Made by a program: the position numbers and the translations under genes
Assembly (NCBI GenBank): GCA_016342325.1
Contig: JAEINR010000044.1
Span: 1 to 49,628 of the forward strand
Origin: Desulfobacterium sp.
GTDB taxonomy: Bacteria; Desulfobacterota; Desulfobacteria; Desulfobacterales; Desulfobacteraceae
Reading direction: 5' to 3'
Length of the DNA: 49,628 nt
The notes under the pieces: model-generated
What the model was told of the DNA's origin: nothing
Seen by the model: the letters and a program-made list of their open reading frames with translations, nothing else
Database searches by the model: none
Shown here: positions 23,906 through 32,265 of the stretch, piece after piece
Numbering within the stretch: the stretch's first letter is position 1
Layout of the letters: each line of letters starts with the position of its first letter

Positions 23906-25711
23906 ATGAAGAACAGAGCTGAAAACAAAAACATACGTAATATCGCCATCATCGCCCATGTTGACCATGGAAAAACCACCCTTGTGGATGCCATGTTCAA
24001 GCAGAGCGGCATGTTCCGCCAGGGCAAAGAAGTGGACGACAGGATCATGGACTCCATGGACCTTGAAAGGGAGCGGGGCATCACCATCTCTGCCAAGAAC
24101 TGCTCCGTGGTATGGAAGGATATCAAGATCAACATTCTCGACACCCCCGGCCATGCTGACTTCAGCGCCGAGGTGGAGCGGGCCCTGTCCATGGTGGACG
24201 GCGCCATCCTGCTGGTGGACGCCTCTGAAGGCCCCCTTCCCCAGACCCGGTTTGTCCTAAAAAAGGCACTGACCGCAGGCCTTCGGATCGTCGTTGTCGT
24301 CAACAAGATCGACCGCCCCGATGCCCGGGTAGAGGAAGTCCTGGACGAAATATACGACCTGTTCATCGATCTTGATGCCACAGACGAGCAGATCGACTTT
24401 CCCGTGCTCTACGCCATTGGAAAAGACGGCATCGCGAAGAGGGAGATGGCAGACGAGTCAGACAGCCTGACGCCGTTGTTCGACACCGTCCTGAGCGAAG
24501 TCCCCCCGCCGACCTATGACCCGGACGAGCCCTTCCAGATGCTGGTATCGGATCTTGGCCACTCAGATTACACAGGAAGACTTGCCATTGGTAAGATCTC
24601 CAACGGCCAGGTCACCTCCAAGGATGAGCTGGTCCTCATGGGCGCGGAAGGCAAAATCGAGAAGATCAAGGTCTCCAGCCTCCAGTCTTACGACGGCGCC
24701 TCCCTTTCCGTTGCCGAGCATGTGGAATCCGGCGACATTGCCGTGGTTTCCGGCACCGACAGCTTCAAGATCGGGGACACCGTCTGCACCAAGGATTATC
24801 CCAAGGCCCTTCCCCGGATCGCCGTGGACGAGCCCACCATCACCATGATGTTCACCATCTCCAACTCCCCGTTTTCAGGCATGGAAGGCAAGCTTGTCCA
24901 GTCCAGCCGAATCCGGGAGCGGCTTGAGAAAGAGGCCCTGTCCAACGTTGCCATCAGCGTTGAAGACACCGTGGAAAGGGACAGATTTAGAGTCAAAGGC
25001 CGTGGCGAGTTCCAGATGGCCATCCTGGTCGAGACCATGCGACGGGAAGGATTTGAGCTCTGCGTGGGCCGTCCCGAGGTTATCTTCAAGGAAGGCGAGA
25101 ACGGTGAGAAACTGGAGCCTGTTGAGCGCCTCTACGTGGATTGTGAAGAGGCCTTTACCGGTGTGGTTACCGAGAAACTCTCCATCCGAAAGGCACGGAT
25201 GACCAACCTTGTGAACAAGCGTGGCCGGGTAAACATGGAGTTTTCAGCCCCCTCCCGCTCCCTCATCGGATACAGGGACGAGTTTTTGACCGACACCAAG
25301 GGTACGGGCATCATGAACTCCATCTTTGCCGGTTATGAGCCCTTCCGGGGCGATTTCCCCACCCGACGCACCGGATCCCTTGTGAGCGACCGCCAGGGCA
25401 AGAGCGTTCCCTACGCCCTCTACAACCTGGAGCCCCGTGGCCGACTGATGATCACCCCCAGCACCGCGGTCTACGAGGGAATGATCATTGGCGAGCACAG
25501 CAAGGACCGGGATCTTGACGTCAACCCCTGTAAGGAGAAGAAACTCTCCAACATGCGGGCCTCGGGCAAGGATGAAGCCACCACCTGTGCACCGATAAAG
25601 CCCCTGACCCTGGAGCAGGCCCTGAACTTCATCAATGCGGACGAGCTTGTTGAGGTCACCCCCCTGACCGTCAGGGTAAGGAAAAAAATCCTTTCCAAAC
25701 AGAAACGATAA
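23906..25711 (+). CDS. typA: Ribosome-associated GTPase TypA/BipA
   Basis: The 601-aa protein is a full-length translational GTPase of the usual ~600-residue size. GTP-binding motifs are AHVDHGKTT (G1), RGIT (G2), DTPGHADF (G3) and NKIDRPDA (G4). They are followed by the beta-barrel, the EF-G-like domains (ERDRFRVKGRGEFQ) and the BipA-specific C-terminal domain (PRGRLMITP, ANMRASG-like NMRASGKDE). TypA acts on the ribosome in 50S assembly and stress or cold growth. It lies just after the ABC genes and before a strong hairpin. Confidence 0.97.
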   Translation: MKNRAENKNIRNIAIIAHVDHGKTTLVDAMFKQSGMFRQGKEVDDRIMDSMDLERERGITISAKNCSVVWKDIKINILDTPGHADFSAEVERALSMVDGAILLVDASEGPLPQTRFVLKKALTAGLRIVVVVNKIDRPDARVEEVLDEIYDLFIDLDATDEQIDFPVLYAIGKDGIAKREMADESDSLTPLFDTVLSEVPPPTYDPDEPFQMLVSDLGHSDYTGRLAIGKISNGQVTSKDELVLMGAEGKIEKIKVSSLQSYDGASLSVAEHVESGDIAVVSGTDSFKIGDTVCTKDYPKALPRIAVDEPTITMMFTISNSPFSGMEGKLVQSSRIRERLEKEALSNVAISVEDTVERDRFRVKGRGEFQMAILVETMRREGFELCVGRPEVIFKEGENGEKLEPVERLYVDCEEAFTGVVTEKLSIRKARMTNLVNKRGRVNMEFSAPSRSLIGYRDEFLTDTKGTGIMNSIFAGYEPFRGDFPTRRTGSLVSDRQGKSVPYALYNLEPRGRLMITPSTAVYEGMIIGEHSKDRDLDVNPCKEKKLSNMRASGKDEATTCAPIKPLTLEQALNFINADELVEVTPLTVRVRKKILSKQKR

Positions 25712-25725
25712 TATTATTTTGATGG

Positions 25726-25759
25726 GGTTTGAGAATGGAGAAAGATTCTCGAACCCCAC
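25726..25759 (+). terminator. Strong hairpin after typA
   Basis: A 13-bp stem (25726-25738 with 25747-25759, one G-U pair) encloses an 8-base loop, 14 bases after the typA stop. No U-tract follows on either strand, so it may act as a transcript-stabilising or partial-termination structure rather than a classic terminator. Confidence 0.5.
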
Positions 25760-25782
25760 CGATTCTATGAGGAGTTGACACG

Positions 25783-26847
25783 ATGACAGACTTTAAAGCA
25801 GACGCACTTCCCCTTCTCATCGGAAGCCTGCCCATGAAAGACCATGACGCAGCAACCCGGCTGATCCTTGAGTTCACCCCTGAAGTTCCCCTCTGGGCCC
25901 AGCTCCCCATGTTTCTGGAGGAGGGCATGGCCGCTCAGTTCCTTCCGGGAATGCCGGGATTTACCGAATCCCCGGAAGGCAAGCTCTACATTGACGAGAC
26001 AAGCGATACCTTTGACGCCGAATACCTCGCCTTTTACGAGGAGTACCTGGCCGTAAGCGAAGCAGGCGCAAGCCTTGACGATTCACGGTTCAGCCTGACC
26101 CCTGCCACCGGCCGGGGATTCAAAGAGTTCATGCGCCAGGTGGACCAGGACACCTCAGGTTTCAAGGCCCTCAAAGGCCAGGTCACCGGCCCCTTCACCT
26201 TTGCCACCAGCGTCACGGACAAGGAAGGCAAGGCCATATTCTACAACGACCAGCTCAGGGACGCCGCAGTCAAGCACCTTGCCATGAACGCCAAATGGCA
26301 GGCCCGCACCTTTGCATCACGGAACCTCACCCCCATCATCTTTTTTGACGAGCCTGCCCTGGCAGGATTCGGCACCTCGGCATTTATCACGGTGTCCCGC
26401 AAGGAAGTGACCGAGGCCATCAACGAAGTGATGACAGCGGTCCATGAAGAAGGCGGCCTCACCGGCATCCACGTGTGCGCCAACACCGAGTGGGACCTGC
26501 TCCTGGATTCAAAAATCGACATCATCAACTTTGATGCCTACTCCTATTTTGACAAGTTCATCCTCTACCCCGAGAAGATCAAAAGCTTCATCGCCCGGGG
26601 CGGCATCATTGCCTGGGGCATCGTTCCCACGGACAATGCAGATGACATTGCCAAGGAGACCTGCGATTCCCTCGGAGAAATGCTTGAGGCCCAGATCACG
26701 CAAATGGAGGCCATCGGCATTGACCGGACAACCCTCCTGTCCCAGTCCTTCATCACCCCCAGCTGCGGCACCGGCTCCATTGACCTGGATTCCGCCAAGC
26801 GGGTACTCATGCTCACCCGGGATCTGTCCAAAAGAATTCGCGCATAG
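25783..26847 (+). CDS. UROD/MetE-like protein (cobalamin-independent methyltransferase fold)
   Basis: The 354-aa protein shows the UROD/MetE TIM-barrel pattern: an N-terminal IGSLPMKDHDAA, GQVTGPFTFA, IFFDEPAL, the zinc-ligand-like HVCANTEW and a terminal TPSCGTGS. The His-x-Cys and later Cys match the metal-binding triad of MetE-type and corrinoid-dependent methyltransferases, so it probably transfers a methyl group to or from a thiol or corrinoid. It is not a classical heme-pathway HemE. Such proteins are common in sulfate reducers and methanogens, often with unknown substrates. A GAGGAG site precedes the start. Confidence 0.75.
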   Translation: MTDFKADALPLLIGSLPMKDHDAATRLILEFTPEVPLWAQLPMFLEEGMAAQFLPGMPGFTESPEGKLYIDETSDTFDAEYLAFYEEYLAVSEAGASLDDSRFSLTPATGRGFKEFMRQVDQDTSGFKALKGQVTGPFTFATSVTDKEGKAIFYNDQLRDAAVKHLAMNAKWQARTFASRNLTPIIFFDEPALAGFGTSAFITVSRKEVTEAINEVMTAVHEEGGLTGIHVCANTEWDLLLDSKIDIINFDAYSYFDKFILYPEKIKSFIARGGIIAWGIVPTDNADDIAKETCDSLGEMLEAQITQMEAIGIDRTTLLSQSFITPSCGTGSIDLDSAKRVLMLTRDLSKRIRA

Positions 26848-26855
26848 ACACCTTC

Positions 26856-26879
26856 GCCTGGATCCCTTAAGATCCAGGC
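26856..26879 (+). terminator. Hairpin terminator after the UROD/MetE-like gene
   Basis: A perfect 9-bp stem (GCCTGGATC / GATCCAGGC, loop CCTTAA) begins 8 bases after the stop. The following bases are not T-rich, so termination strength is uncertain. It also lies between convergent genes and could work on both strands. Confidence 0.6.
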
Positions 26880-26914
26880 ATACCCCCATCATACAAGCAA
26901 ATCCGGTCAAATCC

Positions 26915-26967
26915 GGGGACACCGTATTTAATTGAGTAATAATCCCGGTATTTAATATGGTGTTCCC
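26915..26967. repeat. REP-like imperfect inverted repeat
   Basis: The left arm (26915-26932, GGGGACACCGTATTTAAT) and right arm (26950-26967) match as inverted copies in 14 of 18 positions. Related GGGGACACC-TATTTAAT sequences recur, to my recollection, in Desulfobacterales genomes next to RAYT (REP-associated tyrosine transposase) genes. No transposase is nearby. The element sits between convergent genes, the usual place for REP sequences. Confidence 0.55.
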
Positions 26968-26973
26968 AGATAG

Positions 26974-27897
26974 TTAAACGATGCAGACCGTTCGGGTGTG
27001 GGCGGCTTGGATCACCTTTTTACTCACCCGACCCAGGAAGAAATCCCTGACCCTGGAGACCCCATAGCGGCCCAGGACAATGGTGGAATAGTCTTCCTCG
27101 TCGGCGATCCTTGCGATGGTGCCAGCCCTGGAACCGGCCCCTGTGATCACCTTATGATGAATATTATCATGCTTGTAGCCCCCTTGGATGAGCTGGCTCC
27201 TGGCATCCTCAAACACCTTGAGCATGGCAGTTCGGCCCACACCTTCGGCTCCATAATAGTCATCGGAAAAGATCTCGTCCTCCCGGACAACATGGATAAG
27301 GGTCACGGAAAAATCGGTCGTCCCGGTGGTCTTTGCGACAAACGCCACGGCCGCCATGGCCGATTCGGAGTTGTCCATGGCGATGAGGATCTTATGGGAT
27401 ACGGGTTCGGCCCCCACAAAAAACAAGGGCACAAAATCAAGGGACGTCATGAGCTTGTCCGCCACAGAGCCCACCAGGATACCGGGCACCTTGGTGAACC
27501 CCCGCCGCCTTGCCACCACTGCGGCATAGCCGTTCTTTGCCTCGGCAATGATATCCCGGGTCACCCCTTTTTCCAGGTTCCGGATACGGATCTCAATGTC
27601 ACCCTCCTGAAACCCGGAGGTCCTGAGTAATGCAACACTCTTCTCCATGAACCGGTCAATGGTCTCCCGGTTCTGCTGCTCCCAGGAGGCCATATGCACG
27701 GCCCGGCCGTTCATCATGGGGGTGTTGGTGAGATCCCAGTAGTATTCCGGGATCTTGTGAAACACGTTGAACAGGACCACCTTCATATTACTGAAAGGCG
27801 AAAACCCAGCGATATAACGAATGGTTTTCAACGATCGTTCAGAGCCGTCCACGGGAACCAATATTTTCTCTTGTTTGTCAGCTTTATGCGCCATCAT
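26974..27897 (-). CDS. Tandem universal stress protein (two UspA domains)
   Basis: The 307-aa protein contains two Usp domains, each opening with the strand motif (ILVPVDGSERS near residue 14 and KILIAMDNSESA near 170). The second ends in GRYGVSRVRDFFLGRVS, the ATP-binding G-x2-G-x9-G-R/S pattern. The first domain's equivalent (ARRRGFTKVPGILVGSVA) is looser, so nucleotide binding may rest on the second half. It lies 10 bases downstream of the PatZ-like gene on the minus strand and should be cotranscribed. Usp proteins respond to starvation, redox or metabolic stress. Confidence 0.88.
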   Translation of the reverse strand: MMAHKADKQEKILVPVDGSERSLKTIRYIAGFSPFSNMKVVLFNVFHKIPEYYWDLTNTPMMNGRAVHMASWEQQNRETIDRFMEKSVALLRTSGFQEGDIEIRIRNLEKGVTRDIIAEAKNGYAAVVARRRGFTKVPGILVGSVADKLMTSLDFVPLFFVGAEPVSHKILIAMDNSESAMAAVAFVAKTTGTTDFSVTLIHVVREDEIFSDDYYGAEGVGRTAMLKVFEDARSQLIQGGYKHDNIHHKVITGAGSRAGTIARIADEEDYSTIVLGRYGVSRVRDFFLGRVSKKVIQAAHTRTVCIV

Positions 27898-27907
27898 AAT
27901 TCCTCCC

Positions 27908-30586
27908 TTAATTTAAGGTTGAAAGATCTATCTTCAATTCATACTCCGAGGAGCCAGAAACCCTTGCCGCCTCAAACCCGAGTTTCTTCCCAAGTTTCAG
28001 CATCTGGCGGTTCTCCGCAATCACAAGCCCCCACACGGTCCCAAGACCCTTTTGCTTTGAAAGCCGGAGGCACCGCTTTAACAGCGATGCGCCAATGCCC
28101 CTGCCCTGCCACTGGTCGGCCACGGCAACGGCAAACTCACCGTTTTTTCCGTTGGCTTCCCTGATCACCCTGGCAACCCCGGCCATCTTCCGGCCGGAAG
28201 GGGTATCCACCAGGGCGATCAAGGCCACCTCCCGGTCATAGTCCACCTGGGTCAGCCGGATAAGCATCCACTTGGAAAGCTGCTTCATGGGAAAGAAAAA
28301 GCGCTGGTAGACGCTCTTTGGCGACAGGGCGTTGAAATGCTCGATCATGAGACCCGCATCCTCCGGCCGGATGGGCCGGATATAAATGCGCTCATTGTCC
28401 ACGGTAACATCCTCTGCCTCCTGATCCCAGGGATAGGAGGAGATCACAAGATGCCCGGGCGCAACCTTGGCTGAAGGTTTCACCACCACCCGGGCATCCA
28501 CGGCAACAAGCGCGCCCCGGCTCACAAGCACCGGATTGATGTCAAGGGCGTCGATCTCCGGAAAATCCGTGACCAGCCGGCCGAGGCGGATCAGGATCTC
28601 CTCCACCAGTTCACGGTCCACGGCCGGGATGTTCCGGAACCCGTCAAGCACCCTTGAGATCCGGGTGCCGTTGATGAGGGTGCTTGCCAGGGGACGGTTC
28701 AAGGGCGGCAGCCCCATGGCCGTATCCCTGAACACCTCTGTCATCACCCCGCCCATGCCAAAGAGCACCACGGGTCCGAAGGCATCGTCCTGCTTTGCCC
28801 CCATGATGAGCTCGTAGTCGGCACCGGAATTCATGGACTGGACCGTCACGCCGAGGATATGGGCGGTGGGATCGTAGTTCCGGGCGGACGCCATAATCAG
28901 CTCAAAGGCCTGCCTTACCCTGGTTTCGTCCCCAAGGTTCAGCTGCACCCCACCGGAATCGGATTTGTGGAGGATATCCCGGGAGCAGATCTTCAATGCC
29001 ACGGGAAACCCCATGTTCCGGGCAAGGGCCACGGCCTCTTCCCTGGTTTCGGCAAGGTCACACCGGTTCACGGGAATGCCGTAGGCCCGCAGCAGATCCT
29101 TTGCCTCCACCTCGGTAAGTCCCTTGTCCGGTTCAGCCAACCCCATCTGGATGATCTCCCTGGCCCTGGCCCGGTCGATCAACAGCCTTTTGTCCCTGCG
29201 GATGGGAATCTCGTGGAGCATCTCGATGTTCTTTCCGTACTGGTAGAGGTTCATGAACGCCCGCACCCCTCGTTCCGGGGTGTCGTAGGTGATCACCCCT
29301 GCCTGGTTGAAGATCTTCCTGGCCTTGTCAATGTGGGTGCCGCCGATCCATGCCGTAAACACGGGACAGGTGCCGGTCTTTAAAAACGCTGCCAGGGGTT
29401 TTGCAAGGGCTGACGGGTCATACATCCCCACCGGCGAACAGATCAGGAGAAGGCCGTCGGTCTCCGGGGCCTCCATGCAGATCCTGGCGGCATTGATATA
29501 GGTTTCCGGGGAGGCATCCCCAAGAATATCCACGGGATTCTGACGGCTCCAGCTGGAAGGCAGCAGGGCATCGAGCCTGGAAATGGTCTCGTCACTCAAA
29601 AGGGCCGGCTCCGCGCCTTGGGCCCCAAGGGCATCCGCCGCCATCACGCCCGGCCCCCCGGAATTGGTCACGATGGCAAGCCTTGCCCCCTTGGGACGCT
29701 GCTGCTTTGCCAGGAACTCGGTACAGTCGAACAGCTCCTGGAAATCATCGACCCGGAGGATACCGGCCCGCTTAAAGGCGGCATCATAAATGGCGTCGTC
29801 CCCTGCCATGGCGCCGGTGTGGGAGGCGGCCGCCCTGGCACCGGCCTCGGACCTGCCCGACTTAAGCGCGATAATGGGCTTGATCCGGGACACGCCCCGG
29901 GCCGCACTCATGAAGTTTCTGATGTTGGTGAGGCTCTCCACGTACATCACAATGCTCTCAACCTCCTTGACCGTGCCAAGGTAATCGATCATGTCGGCAA
30001 AATCCACATCCGCCATGGAGCCCAGGCTCACAAAATGGCTGAAGCCAACCTTCTCCCGCATGGCAAGATCAAGAACAGAGGTGCACACGGCACCACTCTG
30101 GGAGAGAAATGCAATCTTACCCGGCAGGGGAAGCTGGGGAGCAAAGCTTGCATTGAGACCGTTGGCGGTGTTGACCATGCCAAGGCAGTTCGGACCGACG
30201 ATCCTGATCCCGGTCCGGCCGGCAGCCGCCATGATGGAAGCCTCGATCTTTGCTCCCTTGGCTCCCGTCTCCTTGCCCCCGGCCGAGATGACCACACACC
30301 CTGCAACCCCCGCGTTTCCGCAGCTTGCAACCGTGTCGGGCACCGTTGCCATGGGCGTTGCGATAACGGCAAGATCCACCGCCTGTTTGATCGCTCCGAC
30401 ATGGGGATATGCTTTAAGTCCCATGATTGTATCATGCTTCATATTCACCGGGTAGACCTTTCCCTGGTATCCCTTACCCACAAGGTTTTCCATGACGGAT
30501 TCTCCGACACTGCCCCCTCGCTCGCTGGCCCCGATCACGGCCACGGATGCCGGGTTGAACATCCGGTCCAAATTGAGTGTGCCCAT
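27908..30586 (-). CDS. PatZ-like ADP-forming acyl-CoA synthetase fused to GNAT acetyltransferase
   Basis: The 892-aa protein has the order of enterobacterial Pat/YfiQ lysine acetyltransferase: CoA-binding domain (VAVIGASERGGSVGES, residues 15-30), ligase-CoA domains, an ATP-grasp domain (from ~480, with FPVALKICSRDILHKSDSGG), then a C-terminal GNAT domain (~720-890) with the acetyl-CoA loop QGRGIGASLL. His256 in ASHTGAMAG sits where ADP-forming acetyl-CoA synthetases carry their phosphohistidine; I recall that this His is missing in Salmonella Pat. The protein may therefore keep synthetase activity as well as acetylating proteins. It leads an operon with the UspA gene; a candidate sigma-54 promoter lies upstream. 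Confidence 0.85.
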   Translation of the reverse strand: MGTLNLDRMFNPASVAVIGASERGGSVGESVMENLVGKGYQGKVYPVNMKHDTIMGLKAYPHVGAIKQAVDLAVIATPMATVPDTVASCGNAGVAGCVVISAGGKETGAKGAKIEASIMAAAGRTGIRIVGPNCLGMVNTANGLNASFAPQLPLPGKIAFLSQSGAVCTSVLDLAMREKVGFSHFVSLGSMADVDFADMIDYLGTVKEVESIVMYVESLTNIRNFMSAARGVSRIKPIIALKSGRSEAGARAAASHTGAMAGDDAIYDAAFKRAGILRVDDFQELFDCTEFLAKQQRPKGARLAIVTNSGGPGVMAADALGAQGAEPALLSDETISRLDALLPSSWSRQNPVDILGDASPETYINAARICMEAPETDGLLLICSPVGMYDPSALAKPLAAFLKTGTCPVFTAWIGGTHIDKARKIFNQAGVITYDTPERGVRAFMNLYQYGKNIEMLHEIPIRRDKRLLIDRARAREIIQMGLAEPDKGLTEVEAKDLLRAYGIPVNRCDLAETREEAVALARNMGFPVALKICSRDILHKSDSGGVQLNLGDETRVRQAFELIMASARNYDPTAHILGVTVQSMNSGADYELIMGAKQDDAFGPVVLFGMGGVMTEVFRDTAMGLPPLNRPLASTLINGTRISRVLDGFRNIPAVDRELVEEILIRLGRLVTDFPEIDALDINPVLVSRGALVAVDARVVVKPSAKVAPGHLVISSYPWDQEAEDVTVDNERIYIRPIRPEDAGLMIEHFNALSPKSVYQRFFFPMKQLSKWMLIRLTQVDYDREVALIALVDTPSGRKMAGVARVIREANGKNGEFAVAVADQWQGRGIGASLLKRCLRLSKQKGLGTVWGLVIAENRQMLKLGKKLGFEAARVSGSSEYELKIDLSTLN

Positions 30587-30662
30587 CTATTTTACCCCTC
30601 TTGTTCGTTCTGGTTAATGGCAAACTTTTTCTCAATGCTACAGAGTCCCTGCTTTCTAACGT

Positions 30663-30678
30663 AACAAGATATGTGCCA
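30663..30678 (-). promoter_or_regulatory. Candidate sigma-54 promoter for the PatZ-like operon
   Basis: On the minus strand the bases read TGGCAC-ATATC-TTGTT: a perfect -24 element with the correct 5-base gap, but the -12 GC is GT. It lies about 75 bases before the PatZ-like start. The imperfect -12 box makes this tentative. Confidence 0.35.
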
Positions 30679-30774
30679 ACCGATCAGGTCATCCCGGCTC
30701 CGGGTTTAACGGCATATTTTCAGCCAAAAGCCAACGCTATACCCTCTGTTTTTCCATAGATTTTCAGCTATTTA

Positions 30775-30789
30775 TTTACAATGTGTAAA
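30775..30789. promoter_or_regulatory. Dyad TTTACA-atg-TGTAAA, possible activator site
   Basis: A perfect 6-3-6 palindrome lies about 100 bp upstream of the minus-strand sigma-54 candidate and 83 bp upstream of the sigma-54 regulator gene start. A similar dyad (GTTACA-CGT-TATAAA) occurs at 34392-34406 near the other sigma-54 promoter. Enhancer binding by the regulator encoded at 30873 is an inference. Confidence 0.35.
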
Positions 30790-30872
30790 AGAAGCTGACA
30801 CTTTCCGGCGGGGAGAATTTTTTCTTGATTAATCATTTGATTTTGACACGTTAAAAGCGTATTTTCCTTTCC

Positions 30873-32252
30873 ATGGATCCCTATACGATATTTATCATCG
30901 ATGATGAAGAGACCATCCGGGACAGCCTGACCCTGATTCTTGAACCGGACTACACCGTTCACACCTTTGCCACGGGCAGCGAGGCCCTGGGGCCGCTCTC
31001 GGCCACGCCTCCGGATCTCATCCTGCTTGACATCGGCCTTCCCGACATCTCCGGCATTGATCTTCTCAAAACCATCAAAACATCCCACCCGGGAATCCCC
31101 GTGATCATGATCACGGCATTTGAAGACATCGCTACCGTGATCTCGGCCATGAAATCCGGGGCCTATGACTATCTGGTAAAGCCCCTCCACGGCGACACAC
31201 TGGAACTTGTGATCGCCAACGCCCTTGAGACGGTAAAGCTGAGAAAAGAGGTCAAGCGCCTCCAGGAGCAATTCATCCAGGAGAACCTGCCCTGCTTTAT
31301 CGGAGACAGTGATATAATCCAGGACATGCTGGAGTTTGTGGAGTTGGTGGCCAAGAGCCCGGACACCCCCATCCTCATCCTGGGGGAGACCGGTACGGGA
31401 AAGGAGCTTGTGGCAAGCGCCATCCACTACCGAAGCCCCAACTTCCGAAGCAAGTTTGTGACGGTGAACTGTGCGGCCATTCCCAAAGATCTCATCGAGA
31501 GCGAAATCTTCGGCTACGAACGGGGGGCGTTTTCAGGGGCCAACCCGGCGGGCAAAAAAGGACTGATCGAAGAGGCGGCCAGCGGCACCCTGTTCCTGGA
31601 CGAAATTGGGGACCTGGGCCTTGCAGCCCAGGCAGCCCTGCTGCGATTCCTTGAGACAGGGGAATTTTACAGGATCGGGAGCACCCGGAAACACCATGTC
31701 CAGACCCGGATCGTGTCCGCCACCAACAAGAACCTCGACGAGATGATCCAAACCGATCGTTTCAGGCGGGACCTCTTTTTCAGGATCGGGGTCGTTAAAC
31801 TTGAAATTCCCTCCCTGAACGACAGGCGCTCGGACATCCTTGCTTTGGCCGCCTTTTTCCTGGACCGGTTCAACACAAAGTTTTCTAAAAATATCACCTG
31901 GTTCTCGCCTGGGGCTGAAGCGCTCCTGTCCACCCACCACTGGACCGGCAATGTCAGGGAGCTTAAGAACCTCATGGAGCGCGGGGTATTAGTGGCAAAG
32001 GGATCAAAGCTCACCCCCGGGGACATGGGATTTCCCGAACCCGCCAACAATCCGGCCAGGGCAAAGGCAAACGCCCTGTTCCCCCCCCTCTCCCCCGACG
32101 GGGTCGATCTCTCCCTTCTCCAGGAAAAGATGGAACAATTCTATATCAGCGAGGCGTTAAGACTCGCCAAGGGCAATGAAAGCCAGGCAGCAAAGCTCCT
32201 CAACATCAACCACCACACCTTTCGCTACCGCAGGAAAAAGTTCATGGATTAG
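30873..32252 (+). CDS. Sigma-54-dependent response regulator (NtrC family)
   Basis: The 459-aa protein has a receiver domain with phosphoacceptor Asp53 (LLDIGLPD) and acidic pocket DDEE. An AAA+ domain (about 140-370) carries Walker A GETGTGKE, the sigma-54 contact loop as GAFSGA (a conservative Thr-to-Ser form of GAFTGA), Walker B LFLDEIGDL and a sensor arginine region. A Fis-type HTH ends the protein (NESQAAKLLNINHHTFRYRRKK). It must activate sigma-54 promoters. The histidine kinase gene follows after 13 bases, making a cognate pair, and a sigma-54 promoter lies directly beyond that kinase. Confidence 0.93.
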   Translation: MDPYTIFIIDDEETIRDSLTLILEPDYTVHTFATGSEALGPLSATPPDLILLDIGLPDISGIDLLKTIKTSHPGIPVIMITAFEDIATVISAMKSGAYDYLVKPLHGDTLELVIANALETVKLRKEVKRLQEQFIQENLPCFIGDSDIIQDMLEFVELVAKSPDTPILILGETGTGKELVASAIHYRSPNFRSKFVTVNCAAIPKDLIESEIFGYERGAFSGANPAGKKGLIEEAASGTLFLDEIGDLGLAAQAALLRFLETGEFYRIGSTRKHHVQTRIVSATNKNLDEMIQTDRFRRDLFFRIGVVKLEIPSLNDRRSDILALAAFFLDRFNTKFSKNITWFSPGAEALLSTHHWTGNVRELKNLMERGVLVAKGSKLTPGDMGFPEPANNPARAKANALFPPLSPDGVDLSLLQEKMEQFYISEALRLAKGNESQAAKLLNINHHTFRYRRKKFMD

Positions 32253-32265
32253 AAGGAGGCCGCCC

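Noticed and set aside
30843-30872. TTGACA-like box before the sigma-54 regulator gene
   Set aside because: No acceptable -10 box lies at 16-18 bases, and the start codon would be too close.
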